Origin: a virus
Length of the DNA stretch: 64,000 nucleotides
IMG/VR virus record: IMGVR_UViG_3300043331_000441
Location: 1 to 64,000 of that record
Reading direction: 5' to 3' (one strand)
Both the position numbers and the translations under genes were made by a program. This document shows, piece after piece, positions 31,047 through 38,844 of the stretch. The notes below the pieces were generated by a model that saw nothing but the letters and a program-made list of their open reading frames with translations, made no database searches and was not told the origin of the DNA. The first letter of the stretch is position 1, and each line of letters opens with the position of its first letter.

Positions 31047-31658
31047 ATGCCTACCGGATATACCTCGGATCTGTACGAAGGCAAGAACATCACATTCACG
31101 GAGTTCGCGCTCAAGTGTGCGCGGGGCATGGGGGCAGCGGTCATGCTGCGCGACCACGACTTCGCTGTGTTGCCGACGCCCGAGAACGTGCAGAGCACGA
31201 ACTACGCAGAGCAGCGTCTGCCTGAGGCGCAGGCAGCGCTCGCGCGTTGCGAGGCGCTCTCTCTCAATGATTGGAGGGTGGAAACAGAGCAATACAACAA
31301 AGACACGCGCAAGGCGCGCGACGAGGTGATCGAGAAGAACGAGCGGATGCGCACCGCCTATACGGAGATGATCGCGCAGGTCGAGGCGTGGGAACCGCCA
31401 AGCGAGGATCACGTCCCCTTCAAAGAGTTCATGCTGCAGCAACTCAACGACTCGTTGAAGCATGACGTCGACGACAACGTCGAACAGTGGTACAAGACCC
31501 GCACTGTCGAAGAGCACCGTGAAGCAACGCTTGCGCGCTTGCGGCGCGAGGTTGAGTACTACGCCGAAGAGGCGGAGAAGGATCGTAAGCGCAACGAGGG
31601 TCGCGCGAAGTGGGTGCAGCAGCTGTACGAGTCACTCGACGTAGGGGTGCCCTTGTGA
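31047..31658 (+). CDS. Long helical protein
   Basis: 203 aa behind AAGGAAGGAGACTGAA. Helical and acidic; central part coiled-coil (KARDEVIEKNERMRTAYTEM) and a charged C-terminal helix. Ends with GGGGTGCCC. No family. Confidence 0.74.
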   Translation: MPTGYTSDLYEGKNITFTEFALKCARGMGAAVMLRDHDFAVLPTPENVQSTNYAEQRLPEAQAALARCEALSLNDWRVETEQYNKDTRKARDEVIEKNERMRTAYTEMIAQVEAWEPPSEDHVPFKEFMLQQLNDSLKHDVDDNVEQWYKTRTVEEHREATLARLRREVEYYAEEAEKDRKRNEGRAKWVQQLYESLDVGVPL

Positions 31659-32005
31659 TCGAATACCGCGCCATCGTCCGCAAGAAGATGAAATTCGAAA
31701 GCGGCTTCGAACTCGACGGCGGCGCTCATATCTACGTGCGCGAGACGCCGGAGGGTTGGATCGGCTCGTACTACACGTCCAAAGCAAGCTGTTATAGCTT
31801 TGCGATCGAAGAGGATGCGTTCTCGATCCTCCGTCGTGGCGATATCGCTGAGATGTTCATTGTCGTGATGCCCGATGGAGAGCCAACCGTCGATGTGGAG
31901 AAGGAGAATGACCTCGCACGACGTCGTCTGAAAGCCAAGATCGCTGCACACGAGATACAAGCGCAGGAGCTGAAGAAACTACTCGATAAGGAGGTGGGGT
32001 CGTGA
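31655..32005 (+). CDS. Hypothetical protein with C-terminal coil
   Basis: 116 aa, GTG start in GTGA overlap. Beta-rich first 75 residues, then a coil (NDLARRRLKAKIAAHEIQAQ). Unknown. Confidence 0.7.
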   Translation: MIEYRAIVRKKMKFESGFELDGGAHIYVRETPEGWIGSYYTSKASCYSFAIEEDAFSILRRGDIAEMFIVVMPDGEPTVDVEKENDLARRRLKAKIAAHEIQAQELKKLLDKEVGS

Positions 32006-32043
32006 TCGTTCGGTACAACCTTCGCGTAGACTTCGCGTTGTAA
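32002..32043 (+). CDS. 13-residue peptide
   Basis: GTG 32002 behind AAGGAGGTGGG, overlapping the previous stop; encodes MIVRYNLRVDFAL. Perhaps a leader for the radical SAM gene, followed by a hairpin that hides a Shine-Dalgarno-like sequence. Confidence 0.35.
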   Translation: MIVRYNLRVDFAL

Positions 32044-32066
32044 GGAGGCGTTTCTGATCGGCCTCC
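32044..32066 (+). promoter_or_regulatory. Hairpin upstream of the radical SAM gene
   Basis: GGAGGC (32044-32049) pairs with GCCTCC (32061-32066), sequestering an AAGGAGG. The gene's own site, AGAGGAAGGACACATC, is 30 bp further on. Possible leader-controlled expression. Confidence 0.4.
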
Positions 32067-32110
32067 AGCCCTAGGCGGGCGAATCAAAACAACAAGAGGA
32101 AGGACACATC

Positions 32111-33061
32111 ATGAGCGGTATCTGGGAGTCCGTGGACATCATTCAGTCCACCGACGAGAACGTGGCCAAGTACGTCTTCAAGAAAGACGACGCGGTCGCG
32201 GAAGCTGTGCTGTACAAGTACCCAACTTACGACCAGCGCACGGTGATCTGTTGTTCCACGCAGTCGGGGTGCCCCGTGGGCTGCCGTTTCTGCGGTGCCG
32301 GGGACTACTTCGTCCGCAGCCTCACATCAAGTGAGATCGTCGCGCAGCCCGTGCGGCTACTCGACGACACAAACGTCGATCCGGCACGAATCGAGCGGCT
32401 GCAGATCATGTTCATGAGCATGGGCGAGCCGCTGCTCAACATGAAGGCGCTCATTCCCGCGCTCGCCGATCTGTACGACCGCTATCCCAACGCGGCGTTA
32501 CTGATCTCTACCTCTGCGCCAAAGATCAACTACGACGAAGTGATCGGCATCTCGCGGGTGATCCCAACGATCGGGCTGCAGTTCTCGATCCACGAATCAA
32601 CCGACGAGGCACGCGACAAGTTGATTCCCTTTAAGCAGAAGCTGTCGTTGGCATCGATCGCACTCGTTGGCCAACAGTGGTATCTCGCCACCGGACGCAG
32701 GCCGTTCTTCAACTACTGCGCTCACGAGGGGAACTCGTCCGACCTCGACGCCGATCGCTTGCTCGGTCTCTTCGATCCTGCGGTGTGGGAATGCACGATC
32801 TCGGTGATCTGTGAACGCGACGAGTCAGTCGCAGCGGCGAATGCGCGCCAGCGTGAGCTTGCGTTGGGTTTCGCCGGGAAGATGCTTGCGCGCGACTTCT
32901 CGACGAGAACGTTTGACCCTGCCGGTCAAGACGACATCGGCGGCGGCTGCGGGCAACTGTGGTTTGTGCAGGACTGGATGCGGGAGCATCCGGAGCAGGC
33001 GCGTCCGTCAATCGGCCATAGCCTGCCGATGATTCATACACCAGCGCTCACGCCAGCGTGA
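32111..33061 (+). CDS. RlmN/Cfr-like radical SAM RNA methyltransferase
   Basis: 316 aa. Residues Cys54-x3-Cys58-x2-Cys61 (SGCPVGCRFCG) bind the 4Fe-4S cluster; SMGEPLLN (103-110) matches the GMGEPL box; Cys280 in GGGCGQLW equals the catalytic methyl-cysteine region (ACGQL in E. coli RlmN). These are hallmarks of RlmN/Cfr, which methylate adenine 2503 of 23S rRNA (and RlmN also A37 of some tRNAs). It is shorter than E. coli RlmN (384 aa), lacking most of the N-terminal accessory domain. The substrate here is unknown. Confidence 0.86.
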   Translation: MSGIWESVDIIQSTDENVAKYVFKKDDAVAEAVLYKYPTYDQRTVICCSTQSGCPVGCRFCGAGDYFVRSLTSSEIVAQPVRLLDDTNVDPARIERLQIMFMSMGEPLLNMKALIPALADLYDRYPNAALLISTSAPKINYDEVIGISRVIPTIGLQFSIHESTDEARDKLIPFKQKLSLASIALVGQQWYLATGRRPFFNYCAHEGNSSDLDADRLLGLFDPAVWECTISVICERDESVAAANARQRELALGFAGKMLARDFSTRTFDPAGQDDIGGGCGQLWFVQDWMREHPEQARPSIGHSLPMIHTPALTPA

Positions 33062-33075
33062 GAAAGGAGAACACG

Positions 33076-33303
33076 ATGAGTGAACCTGTGTGGCAAAGCA
33101 GGTTGGACGACAAGTACGACGTCAGCGTCACGCAAAACGACGAGGACGCATATAAGGGCACGCTCCGCGTCGTGGAAAACGGTGACGTGCTTCTCGAAGA
33201 GCCGGTCGGCATCTCCTATGGGGCACCCTTTGGGCCAGACGTTGCTGACGTGGCGGAATGGCAGCAGCGCGCCGCCGAATTCATCGATGGAAGGGAGACG
33301 TAA
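33076..33303 (+). CDS. Hypothetical protein
   Basis: 75 aa behind GAAAGGAGAACACG. Acidic small beta protein; GGGGCACCC encodes GAPFG. ATG of the next gene overlaps its stop (TAATG). Confidence 0.7.
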   Translation: MSEPVWQSRLDDKYDVSVTQNDEDAYKGTLRVVENGDVLLEEPVGISYGAPFGPDVADVAEWQQRAAEFIDGRET

Positions 33304-33524
33304 TGGTTGTCCAGGTAGAACTGAGCGAAGAGGACTTCGCGCAGATCAAGACCGGCCTCAACCTGGCCGAGATGATGGCCGACGCGATCGCCGACGCAAC
33401 CGTGCCAGTCGCCGGGTTCAAGGCTGAGATTCTCGCAGGGATCGGCGTCGAGACAGGCAAGCAGCTGGTCAAACAGGCGTTGGAAGCGGCCGATCGCGCC
33501 AAGCTCGCGGTGCGCGGCAGATGA
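33303..33524 (+). CDS. Hypothetical helical protein
   Basis: 73 aa, TAATG coupling. Amphipathic helices with EEDFAQIKTGLNLAEMMADA. No family. Confidence 0.68.
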   Translation: MVVQVELSEEDFAQIKTGLNLAEMMADAIADATVPVAGFKAEILAGIGVETGKQLVKQALEAADRAKLAVRGR

Positions 33525-33838
33525 TGCGCGAACTAACTCAGCCAGAGCTAGACAAGCTGCTCGGCGACTTCTTCGTCTGTCCGTTCTGCGAATCGGAGGA
33601 GTGGTACGAAGGCCCATCGGGTGGGATGTCGCAGAACGTGTACTGCGCTAATGAGGAGTGCGGCGCAGGCTTCAACGTGATGGGGCCCAAGCCCGTCAAC
33701 GTCGGCGGACAGTTGATCCTTCCGCCGAAGGGAGGCGACCCAGGCCCGGTTCTTACCCTGGTACAGCCAACGGTGGACGAGCCGGAGGTTCGGCTGCCAT
33801 GGTGGAAGCGACTCTTTGCACACCGGCATGAGCCATGA
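33524..33838 (+). CDS. Zinc-ribbon protein, paralogue of the gene at 62.0 kb
   Basis: 104 aa from ATG 33524. An ATG at 33521 is alternative, but homology with the 62.0-kb copy starts at MREL. CPFC (about 18-21) and CANEEC (about 41-46) make a C4 ribbon, followed by GAGFNVMGPKPVN and a Pro-rich end LPWWKRLF. The two copies are near-identical over the middle. Function unknown; the WWKRLF tail may be membrane-associated. Confidence 0.75.
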   Translation: MRELTQPELDKLLGDFFVCPFCESEEWYEGPSGGMSQNVYCANEECGAGFNVMGPKPVNVGGQLILPPKGGDPGPVLTLVQPTVDEPEVRLPWWKRLFAHRHEP

Positions 33839-34086
33839 GTGGTTGTTCGATCACCATTCGCCACCGAAGAGACGGCCCACGCTATGTCGTGCGCTACCGC
33901 ATAGGCGGACGCGATACGCCGCTCACACACGCGGGATCGTTCAAAACACTCGGCGAAGCAACCCTTCGTCGCGGGCTGATCCTCGACGAGCTGGCAATGG
34001 GGCGCAATCCGGCGTTGATCCTGCGCTCGTTGCAGGACGCAATCGAGGGCAAGACGGTGCCAATGCCTTCTTTGGATCAGAAGTGA
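33835..34086 (+). CDS. Orphan integrase arm-binding domain
   Basis: 83 aa. ITIRHRRDGPRYVVRYRIGG, then THAGSFKTLGEATLRRGLIL and GRNPALIL match the N-terminal arm-type DNA-binding domain of tyrosine integrases, but the core-binding and catalytic domains are missing and do not follow in any frame. Either a degraded integrase or a stand-alone DNA-binding protein. Confidence 0.62.
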   Translation: MSGCSITIRHRRDGPRYVVRYRIGGRDTPLTHAGSFKTLGEATLRRGLILDELAMGRNPALILRSLQDAIEGKTVPMPSLDQK

Positions 34087-34238
34087 GGGGCGCCCTCGCA
34101 GAACTGTGGCGGGGCAACTGCACGTATCGGGAGCCGCAGGACGAGACGTGTCCGCGCTGTCGGCTGCGTCGCCGTACGGGCTGGCTCTGGATCCGCCGCC
34201 ATTTGACAAACTTGGCACTTCGCCGCGAAGTGCGTTAG
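34083..34238 (+). CDS. Small basic zinc-knuckle protein
   Basis: 51 aa, GTG start overlapping the previous TGA. CPRCRLRRRTGWLW and many Arg. A terminator hairpin overlaps its 3' end. Unknown. Confidence 0.58.
   Translation: MRGALAELWRGNCTYREPQDETCPRCRLRRRTGWLWIRRHLTNLALRREVR
34215..34233 (+). terminator. Hairpin at gene end
   Basis: GCACTTCG/CGAAGTGC, 8 bp with loop CCG, inside the last codons of the preceding gene. Could be an operator as well. Confidence 0.5.
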
Positions 34239-34248
34239 TCTCGTCGCG

Positions 34249-34264
34249 GCGTTCAAAAGAACGC
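34249..34264 (+). promoter_or_regulatory. Operator-like inverted repeat
   Basis: GCGTTC-AAAA-GAACGC, a perfect 6+6 dyad with 4-bp spacer, upstream of the winged-helix gene. Not the actinobacterial SOS box (GAAC-N4-GTTC orientation differs). Candidate binding site for the protein encoded next. Confidence 0.45.
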
Positions 34265-34304
34265 GAACGGCCCCAAGAAGCTCCCGTTTCCTGAGGCCGT
34301 CAAA

Positions 34305-34323
34305 TCTCCACTCCAATTGGAGA
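34305..34323 (+). promoter_or_regulatory. Stem that hides the ribosome binding site of the winged-helix gene
   Basis: TCTCC (34305-34309) pairs with GGAGA (34319-34323), the only Shine-Dalgarno-like sequence before the presumed CTG start at 34330. Suggests structure-limited translation. Confidence 0.35.
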
Positions 34324-34329
34324 GAAATC

Positions 34330-34641
34330 CTGAAAACCAGTCTACCCGATGGTACGGAAGTCAAACTGACGCGAGGCCAGTCGCGCGTCCTGATTCACAT
34401 CTTCATGTACCAACGGAGATTCATGCAATCTCCGTTTTGGCCAGAAATCGCACATGACACCGATATTCATCGGGGCGAGGTGGCCAAGATCCTCAGCAAG
34501 CTGAGGCGTCGCGGGTTTTTGACCTACGAAGAGAAGCCTCGCAGCATCCTGCTCACTGACGCAGGTATGCGCGTTGCCCTTGAGTGGTATCAGCAAAAGG
34601 GCGACACATGGCGAGCACCGCATCGCTGGAAGTACCTCTAG
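34330..34641 (+). CDS. Winged-helix DNA-binding protein, possible CTG start
   Basis: 103 aa if started at CTG 34330, 78 aa from ATG 34405. The longer form completes a winged helix: LTRGQSRVLIHIFMYQRRFM, then DIHRGEVAKILSKLRRRGFL and the wing EEKPRSILLTDAG. From ATG 34405 the first helix would be lost, so the upstream start is preferred; GGAG lies eight bases upstream. Likely MarR/PadR-like regulator. Overlaps the next gene by 34 bp. Confidence 0.6.
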   Translation: MKTSLPDGTEVKLTRGQSRVLIHIFMYQRRFMQSPFWPEIAHDTDIHRGEVAKILSKLRRRGFLTYEEKPRSILLTDAGMRVALEWYQQKGDTWRAPHRWKYL

Positions 34642-34799
34642 CGCGCTGGACATACTCCGCCAGCGTTGCGTCGGCTGTACGTGGAGGTGCTCTCGTGCGA
34701 CGACGAGGGTATGCGGTGACGGCGAATGGTCAGGTGGAGGCGTGGAAGGGTACGGGGCGTGCTGCGCCTTCGGCTTGCACGAGAAAGGAGAACAGATGA
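34608..34799 (+). CDS. Small winged-helix-like protein
   Basis: 63 aa in another frame, overlapping the previous gene. LARWTYSASVASAVRGGALV followed by RRRGYAVTANGQVEAW looks like the recognition helix and wing of a small HTH. Ends in the ribosome binding site of the next gene. Confidence 0.5.
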   Translation: MASTASLEVPLARWTYSASVASAVRGGALVRRRGYAVTANGQVEAWKGTGRAAPSACTRKENR

Positions 34800-35020
34800 C
34801 AACGATCGAACAACCAATCACCGACGTCTGGGTTGATGACAAGGTGCCGGAGAAGTTCACGCACCTGTACAGGTCGTACTCCGATACGGCGTATTGCGGG
34901 GCGCCCCGCCGACTGAGTGTCTGCGCTGGGCATCCAGCAGTCACCTGGAAGCCAGGGATGATGAACTGCCCCATCGACGGCACGCCGATTTGCACGGAAT
35001 GCCTACTGCTTGCGGGCTGA
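34796..35020 (+). CDS. Zinc-binding small protein
   Basis: 74 aa behind GAAAGGAGAACAG. YCG, C near 44, CPIDG and CTEC form a likely two-metal site. Similar in layout (FTHLYRS...LCG...CxxCLALA) to the gene at 37,951. Confidence 0.68.
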   Translation: MTTIEQPITDVWVDDKVPEKFTHLYRSYSDTAYCGAPRRLSVCAGHPAVTWKPGMMNCPIDGTPICTECLLLAG

Positions 35021-35030
35021 AAGGAGAACA

Positions 35031-35429
35031 ATGCACCGCGAAGGCAACGACGACTTCGCCTTCAGGCCTGTCCACCAAACACAGATAGTCCGCGACGGCG
35101 AGTTCCTCTACGAGGAGGCGATCACGCCAGCCTGCGACTTCTGCTTGGACAGTCGCGTGGTCTGGGAGTATCCCTGCGCAACCTTCGTGCTCGACGATGA
35201 CTTCGGCTCAGACGGTGCGTGGCTCGCGTGCGCGCGCTGCGCTGAGTTGATCGAAGAACGGTTGCTGCCTGCGCTGACATTGCGCAGCCTGAAATCGAAG
35301 GAGGCCCGCGGCGAGAAGATCACTGGCGACGCCATCGATCGCATCGGCCGCATCCAGCAGGGCTTCTTCGACCATCGCAACGGCGAGCGGTTCGTATGCA
35401 AGGAGGCCGCGAATGCGCAGCAACCTTGA
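35031..35429 (+). CDS. Zinc-ribbon hypothetical protein
   Basis: 132 aa behind GAAAGGAGAACA. CDFC (about 35-38) and CARC (about 67-70), then a helical C-terminal region. Typical small phage protein; unknown function. Confidence 0.72.
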   Translation: MHREGNDDFAFRPVHQTQIVRDGEFLYEEAITPACDFCLDSRVVWEYPCATFVLDDDFGSDGAWLACARCAELIEERLLPALTLRSLKSKEARGEKITGDAIDRIGRIQQGFFDHRNGERFVCKEAANAQQP

Positions 35430-35706
35430 CCTACTGATGGCAGAGATGGGGAAGCACACCATACGAGCGCATGCGCTTCAAGACGAAGCCCGTGCCCTCG
35501 CGCGCGACGCAGGCGAACTACAGGCGATGGCGATGGCCGTAAGTGAGGAGATTCGCCTCGATGGGACACCGAACGCCGCGTCGATCCCGGAGAAGCAATG
35601 CCCGAATCGGTACGCGCACAAGTCTCACCTTTGGCGAGACGAGGACTACGGCAAGGCCGTTTGGCCGACATGCCGCTGTTCGGGAAGGAGCACTGACGCG
35701 ACATGA
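35413..35706 (+). CDS. Hypothetical protein with Cys/His tail
   Basis: 97 aa, 17-bp overlap with the previous gene, AAGGAGG upstream. Helical first half (ALQDEARALARDAGELQAMA), then CPNRYAHKSHLWR and CRCSG. Unknown. Confidence 0.68.
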   Translation: MRSNLDLLMAEMGKHTIRAHALQDEARALARDAGELQAMAMAVSEEIRLDGTPNAASIPEKQCPNRYAHKSHLWRDEDYGKAVWPTCRCSGRSTDAT

Positions 35707-35909
35707 CGCGCACGAAAGAAAGGGAACTCGTCGAGGAACAGCTTCTCGCTGAGCTTGCGCCCGACGTCAGAGCGCATCTCGAACAAATGATCATCGACCT
35801 AGAGACGTACGAGACGAGGGCAGCACAGGCGTTTGTAGTCGGGCGCGGCGGGCCGATCAGACGCATACGCGACTGGTGGCTACTGCGAAAAATGAAAGGA
35901 GAAACATGA
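35703..35909 (+). CDS. Small helical protein
   Basis: 68 aa, ATGA overlap. Acidic helix then a basic RRIRDWWLLRKMKG tail suggesting membrane or nucleic-acid contact. Confidence 0.64.
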   Translation: MTRTKERELVEEQLLAELAPDVRAHLEQMIIDLETYETRAAQAFVVGRGGPIRRIRDWWLLRKMKGET

Positions 35910-36169
35910 AGCCAGTGACCGTCTCGCAGCAAAGAAAGAACGCTCGCGAGCGCGGGTTCGCGGTCGGATGCGGCTCAGGCCTACACATGGACATTGGGCG
36001 ATGCGACTGCCCGGAACCGATTCCTGATCCCTTCGATCCGGACTGGCGCGCATGGCCAAGCTGGCAGATGATCGTGCGCCACCCACTGCGCAGCATTTAC
36101 GTGCGGTTCTGGGGTGCGGGTACGCCGCGCTTCCAACTCCGCAAAGTCAAGGAAAGGAGAACAAAATGA
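35906..36169 (+). CDS. Small Cys-containing protein
   Basis: 87 aa behind AAAGGAGAAAC. GCGSGLH and RCDCPEP motifs, then a Trp-rich helix. Unknown. Confidence 0.66.
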   Translation: MKPVTVSQQRKNARERGFAVGCGSGLHMDIGRCDCPEPIPDPFDPDWRAWPSWQMIVRHPLRSIYVRFWGAGTPRFQLRKVKERRTK

Positions 36170-36531
36170 CGTACCCCATAGCATCAGTGATCTACGGCTG
36201 CCCATATCCACAAGGGCACCCGGATGGCGACACGTTCGAGGCGCTCATGGACGACCACTTCGGCGAGGACGCGATCTTCGGCTTGTCGCAGGACGAAGAG
36301 TCACTGTGGGAAAGCAATTACAGCGCCTCCCCCAGCGGGGATCCCGCCGGATACTTTGGCGAACTGCTACACGCAGCCGATGGCTACTGGGAACTGCAGC
36401 CAGAGTGGTTTCAGCAGCCGGTTCCTGCAGACGTAGTTGTCCGCGTTGATGCCGCCTGGGAGACATTGCCAGAGCCGGTGCGCGAAGCCTTAGGGCGCCC
36501 CCGGTTGGCAATCGCATGGAGCGACTCATGA
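36166..36531 (+). CDS. Hypothetical acidic protein
   Basis: 121 aa behind GGAAAGGAGAACAAA. Acidic and aromatic; pattern PHPDGDTFEALMDDHFGEDA. No family. Confidence 0.7.
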   Translation: MTYPIASVIYGCPYPQGHPDGDTFEALMDDHFGEDAIFGLSQDEESLWESNYSASPSGDPAGYFGELLHAADGYWELQPEWFQQPVPADVVVRVDAAWETLPEPVREALGRPRLAIAWSDS

Positions 36532-36698
36532 ACGAACTCCAGAACCCGACAATCGACGAAACGCCTGTAAGCGAAGACGAGGCCGAACCAGAACTCGCTC
36601 ATTGGATGCATCCCACAGACGTTCAGATGGAACTGATGAACGAGGGGCGCTTCCCACGGCTGGATGGACTGAGCTGGGTCTTCCCAGGAGGGCAGTGA
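36528..36698 (+). CDS. Small acidic peptide
   Basis: 56 aa from ATG 36528 (ATGA). An in-frame ATG at 36516 is alternative. Acidic start, Trp near the end. Unknown. Confidence 0.58.
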   Translation: MNELQNPTIDETPVSEDEAEPELAHWMHPTDVQMELMNEGRFPRLDGLSWVFPGGQ

Positions 36699-36702
36699 AA
36701 AA

Positions 36703-37482
36703 ATGAAGCGCGGACGACTGACCTTCCACAGCGAGACAGGCACGGAAGGTGGTTACTGGGCGTTCCAGGACGAGCAGTTCATCACGCTCGAACCGCCGAA
36801 GTGGGGTGTCTTCGCAGAGCGCGCCGTCTTCGATCCAGAGAATCCTGTACGCACGGGCGTCATGGCAAACGACGTCCACGTCCTCCACGACGGCGTATGG
36901 CTTCCGCTTCCTGATCCCATCCAGACAGACCCGGACTACTACATCTCATCTCTCTTCAACGGAGAGCACAAAGGGGACCGCGAGGCCGACGCGCGCCTGA
37001 TGGAACGCTACGGCTTCACAATGAAATACGCCGCCGACCGCATGAACGAGGCGGTCGGGGAGGGCAACTGGACGCTCGAAGAGCCAACCACTGCTGTCGC
37101 CAACGATGGCAAGCGCTACCACTATGGGGGCACCCCGCACGCCGAGCGTCCCTACGGCGTGCGACCGGGTGAGATCACACGTGGCACCGTCATCTGGGAG
37201 GACGGCGAAGAAGATGTCCGCACCTCCGCCGAGCTACTCGTCGAGCAGTGGAGCTATGAGGGGCTGCATTACCTCAAGGACGGCGACTACCTGCGCATCT
37301 TTGATCGGGAAGACCCATCCCAAGTTGTCTGGGAGGGAACGATCAGGCTCCGCCAGCACGAGCCGTTCGCAGAGTCAGCGTTCGGCTACTGGATTCACGC
37401 CGATCATGAAGGGGTGCCCCGCGAGGAATGGGCGAAGTTCTTCCTTGGGGACACGTACTCGGGAGAACTGGAGTCAGCATGA
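36703..37482 (+). CDS. Larger hypothetical protein
   Basis: 259 aa. Weak ribosome binding site (GGAGGGCAGTG upstream, spacing about 10). Beta-rich with many Trp and Asp; two domains, about 1-130 and 140-259. Two GGGGTGCCCC/GGGGCACCCC sites inside. Unknown. Confidence 0.72.
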   Translation: MKRGRLTFHSETGTEGGYWAFQDEQFITLEPPKWGVFAERAVFDPENPVRTGVMANDVHVLHDGVWLPLPDPIQTDPDYYISSLFNGEHKGDREADARLMERYGFTMKYAADRMNEAVGEGNWTLEEPTTAVANDGKRYHYGGTPHAERPYGVRPGEITRGTVIWEDGEEDVRTSAELLVEQWSYEGLHYLKDGDYLRIFDREDPSQVVWEGTIRLRQHEPFAESAFGYWIHADHEGVPREEWAKFFLGDTYSGELESA

Positions 37483-37940
37483 GCGCATTGGAATTCACCC
37501 AGGACGAAATCAAGAAGCGCGAGGCGGTGCTGACGCCGCTGGATCCATCCCAACGCTACGACGCAGAAGCGTGGCTCTGTAGTTACGAGACGGACGCATA
37601 CGAGGATCAACTAGGGATCAGGCACAACGCGTGGGTTGTCTGGGACCGCCAGATCATCCACGTCACCCACTCGTTTGAGCAATACGAGTACTACGGCAGG
37701 GAGTTTTTCAACTCTGGTCGTTTCGGACGCTCGGACGATGAGCGTGAGTGGCGTTACCACGCGAACCTCGTTGATTACACCGGTGGCGGAAGCTGGGAGG
37801 TGACGCGAGGAGACGATGGTCTAGGCAATGGCCGTATCTGGCGGAAGGCTCCCTACACCACGCCGGACCTTCCCGTGCGTGGGTACATGCTGCCGAACGG
37901 TATGCGCGCATCCAAACTGATTCCAGGCGGCAACAGGTGA
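37479..37940 (+). CDS. Hypothetical protein
   Basis: 153 aa, ATGA overlap. Aromatic-rich (FEQYEYYGREFFNSGRFG), acidic. Perhaps interacts with the previous protein. No family. Confidence 0.7.
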   Translation: MSALEFTQDEIKKREAVLTPLDPSQRYDAEAWLCSYETDAYEDQLGIRHNAWVVWDRQIIHVTHSFEQYEYYGREFFNSGRFGRSDDEREWRYHANLVDYTGGGSWEVTRGDDGLGNGRIWRKAPYTTPDLPVRGYMLPNGMRASKLIPGGNR

Positions 37941-37950
37941 AAGGAGAACA

Positions 37951-38226
37951 GTGACAACAGAGTTAGAACAAGCCCCGGTCGAAGAGATCGGCGAGACGAC
38001 CGACGAGATCGACGAGATCCCTGAGATGCACGCGCATCTCTACGACAGCATCGATTCTGGCCTGACCTTGTCTGATGTCGCTCTTTGCGGCATCCGTCGC
38101 GACAACGATCCACACGCCTGTTACCACGATTCGTTCGATGGCACAGAACCGACGCTTTGGACAGGTCAGACAGCCTGTCCGAAGTGCGGCGCAACCTGTT
38201 GCGCAACTTGCCTCGCGTTGGCGTGA
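37951..38226 (+). CDS. Zinc-binding small protein, relative of the 34.8-kb gene
   Basis: 91 aa, GTG start behind GAAAGGAGAACA. Acidic N-terminal 30 residues, then ALCG, ACYH, CPKCG and CCATCLALA. Shares the CxxCLALA end with the gene at 34,796, so the two belong to one family. Confidence 0.7.
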   Translation: MTTELEQAPVEEIGETTDEIDEIPEMHAHLYDSIDSGLTLSDVALCGIRRDNDPHACYHDSFDGTEPTLWTGQTACPKCGATCCATCLALA

Positions 38227-38241
38227 AAGGAGGACAACAAC

Positions 38242-38415
38242 GTGGAAGCAAGAACATGGCCCGATCACGCCAGCGTGACATTTGGTGATGTCCGCCGCGC
38301 GATCAAAGAGGCCCACCACCAAGCTTCGAAGCTCGCCGCCCAGACGGGCGCCCGCCGGGACAAGAAGCGCGAGGACAAACTGTGGCAGGTACTCAAAGAA
38401 ATGGAGTCCGGATGA
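38242..38415 (+). CDS. Small basic helical protein
   Basis: 57 aa, GTG start behind GAAAGGAGGACAACAAC. Basic, helical (RRAIKEAHHQASKLAAQTGA). GGGCGCCC inside. Unknown. Confidence 0.62.
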   Translation: MEARTWPDHASVTFGDVRRAIKEAHHQASKLAAQTGARRDKKREDKLWQVLKEMESG

Positions 38416-38606
38416 TTTGGAAATCGATCGAGCATGCGATCGATGAGGCGATCGAACACGAACTGCGAATGGCATATCGAGCTGGCTATCGAGAGGCAGC
38501 GGCTATCTACGGGCGCAACGTCCACGCGATACAGCATGCGTATCAGGAATCGGACGACAAGTCGTACGTGTATGTGGCAGAGAGAAAGGAGACCATGAAT
38601 GGCTGA
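38412..38606 (+). CDS. Small helical protein
   Basis: 64 aa, ATGA overlap. Amphipathic helices (KSIEHAIDEAIEHELRM). Its last codons hold the next gene's ribosome binding site. Confidence 0.64.
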   Translation: MIWKSIEHAIDEAIEHELRMAYRAGYREAAAIYGRNVHAIQHAYQESDDKSYVYVAERKETMNG

Positions 38607-38844
38607 TGTGAAGCGATCACTTCTCGTGCGAGTCAATTCTGTCGCGAGAGTTTGCGAAATCCTCACCGGATACGGCCGAATCATCGGGATCGATCACGAA
38701 GGAACGATCACCTACGAACTCGAAGAGAAGGATGACTACGAGCTAGGCCGCCGCTCGTACGAAATCGAACACGAACTGAACGCTGAATTCACTGGCGCGT
38801 GCATCGTCAGCGCCATCAAGAAGAAAGGAAAGGAGACTACCTAA
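38599..38844 (+). CDS. Small alpha/beta protein
   Basis: 81 aa behind AAAGGAGACC, overlapping the previous gene. Mixed strand-helix pattern (RIIGIDHEGTITYELEEK). Unknown. Confidence 0.66.
   Translation: MADVKRSLLVRVNSVARVCEILTGYGRIIGIDHEGTITYELEEKDDYELGRRSYEIEHELNAEFTGACIVSAIKKKGKETT

Noticed and set aside
34203-34208. TTGACA as a -35 box upstream of the winged-helix gene.
   Set aside because: No -10-like hexamer lies 15-19 bp downstream; the sequence is inside the preceding coding frame.
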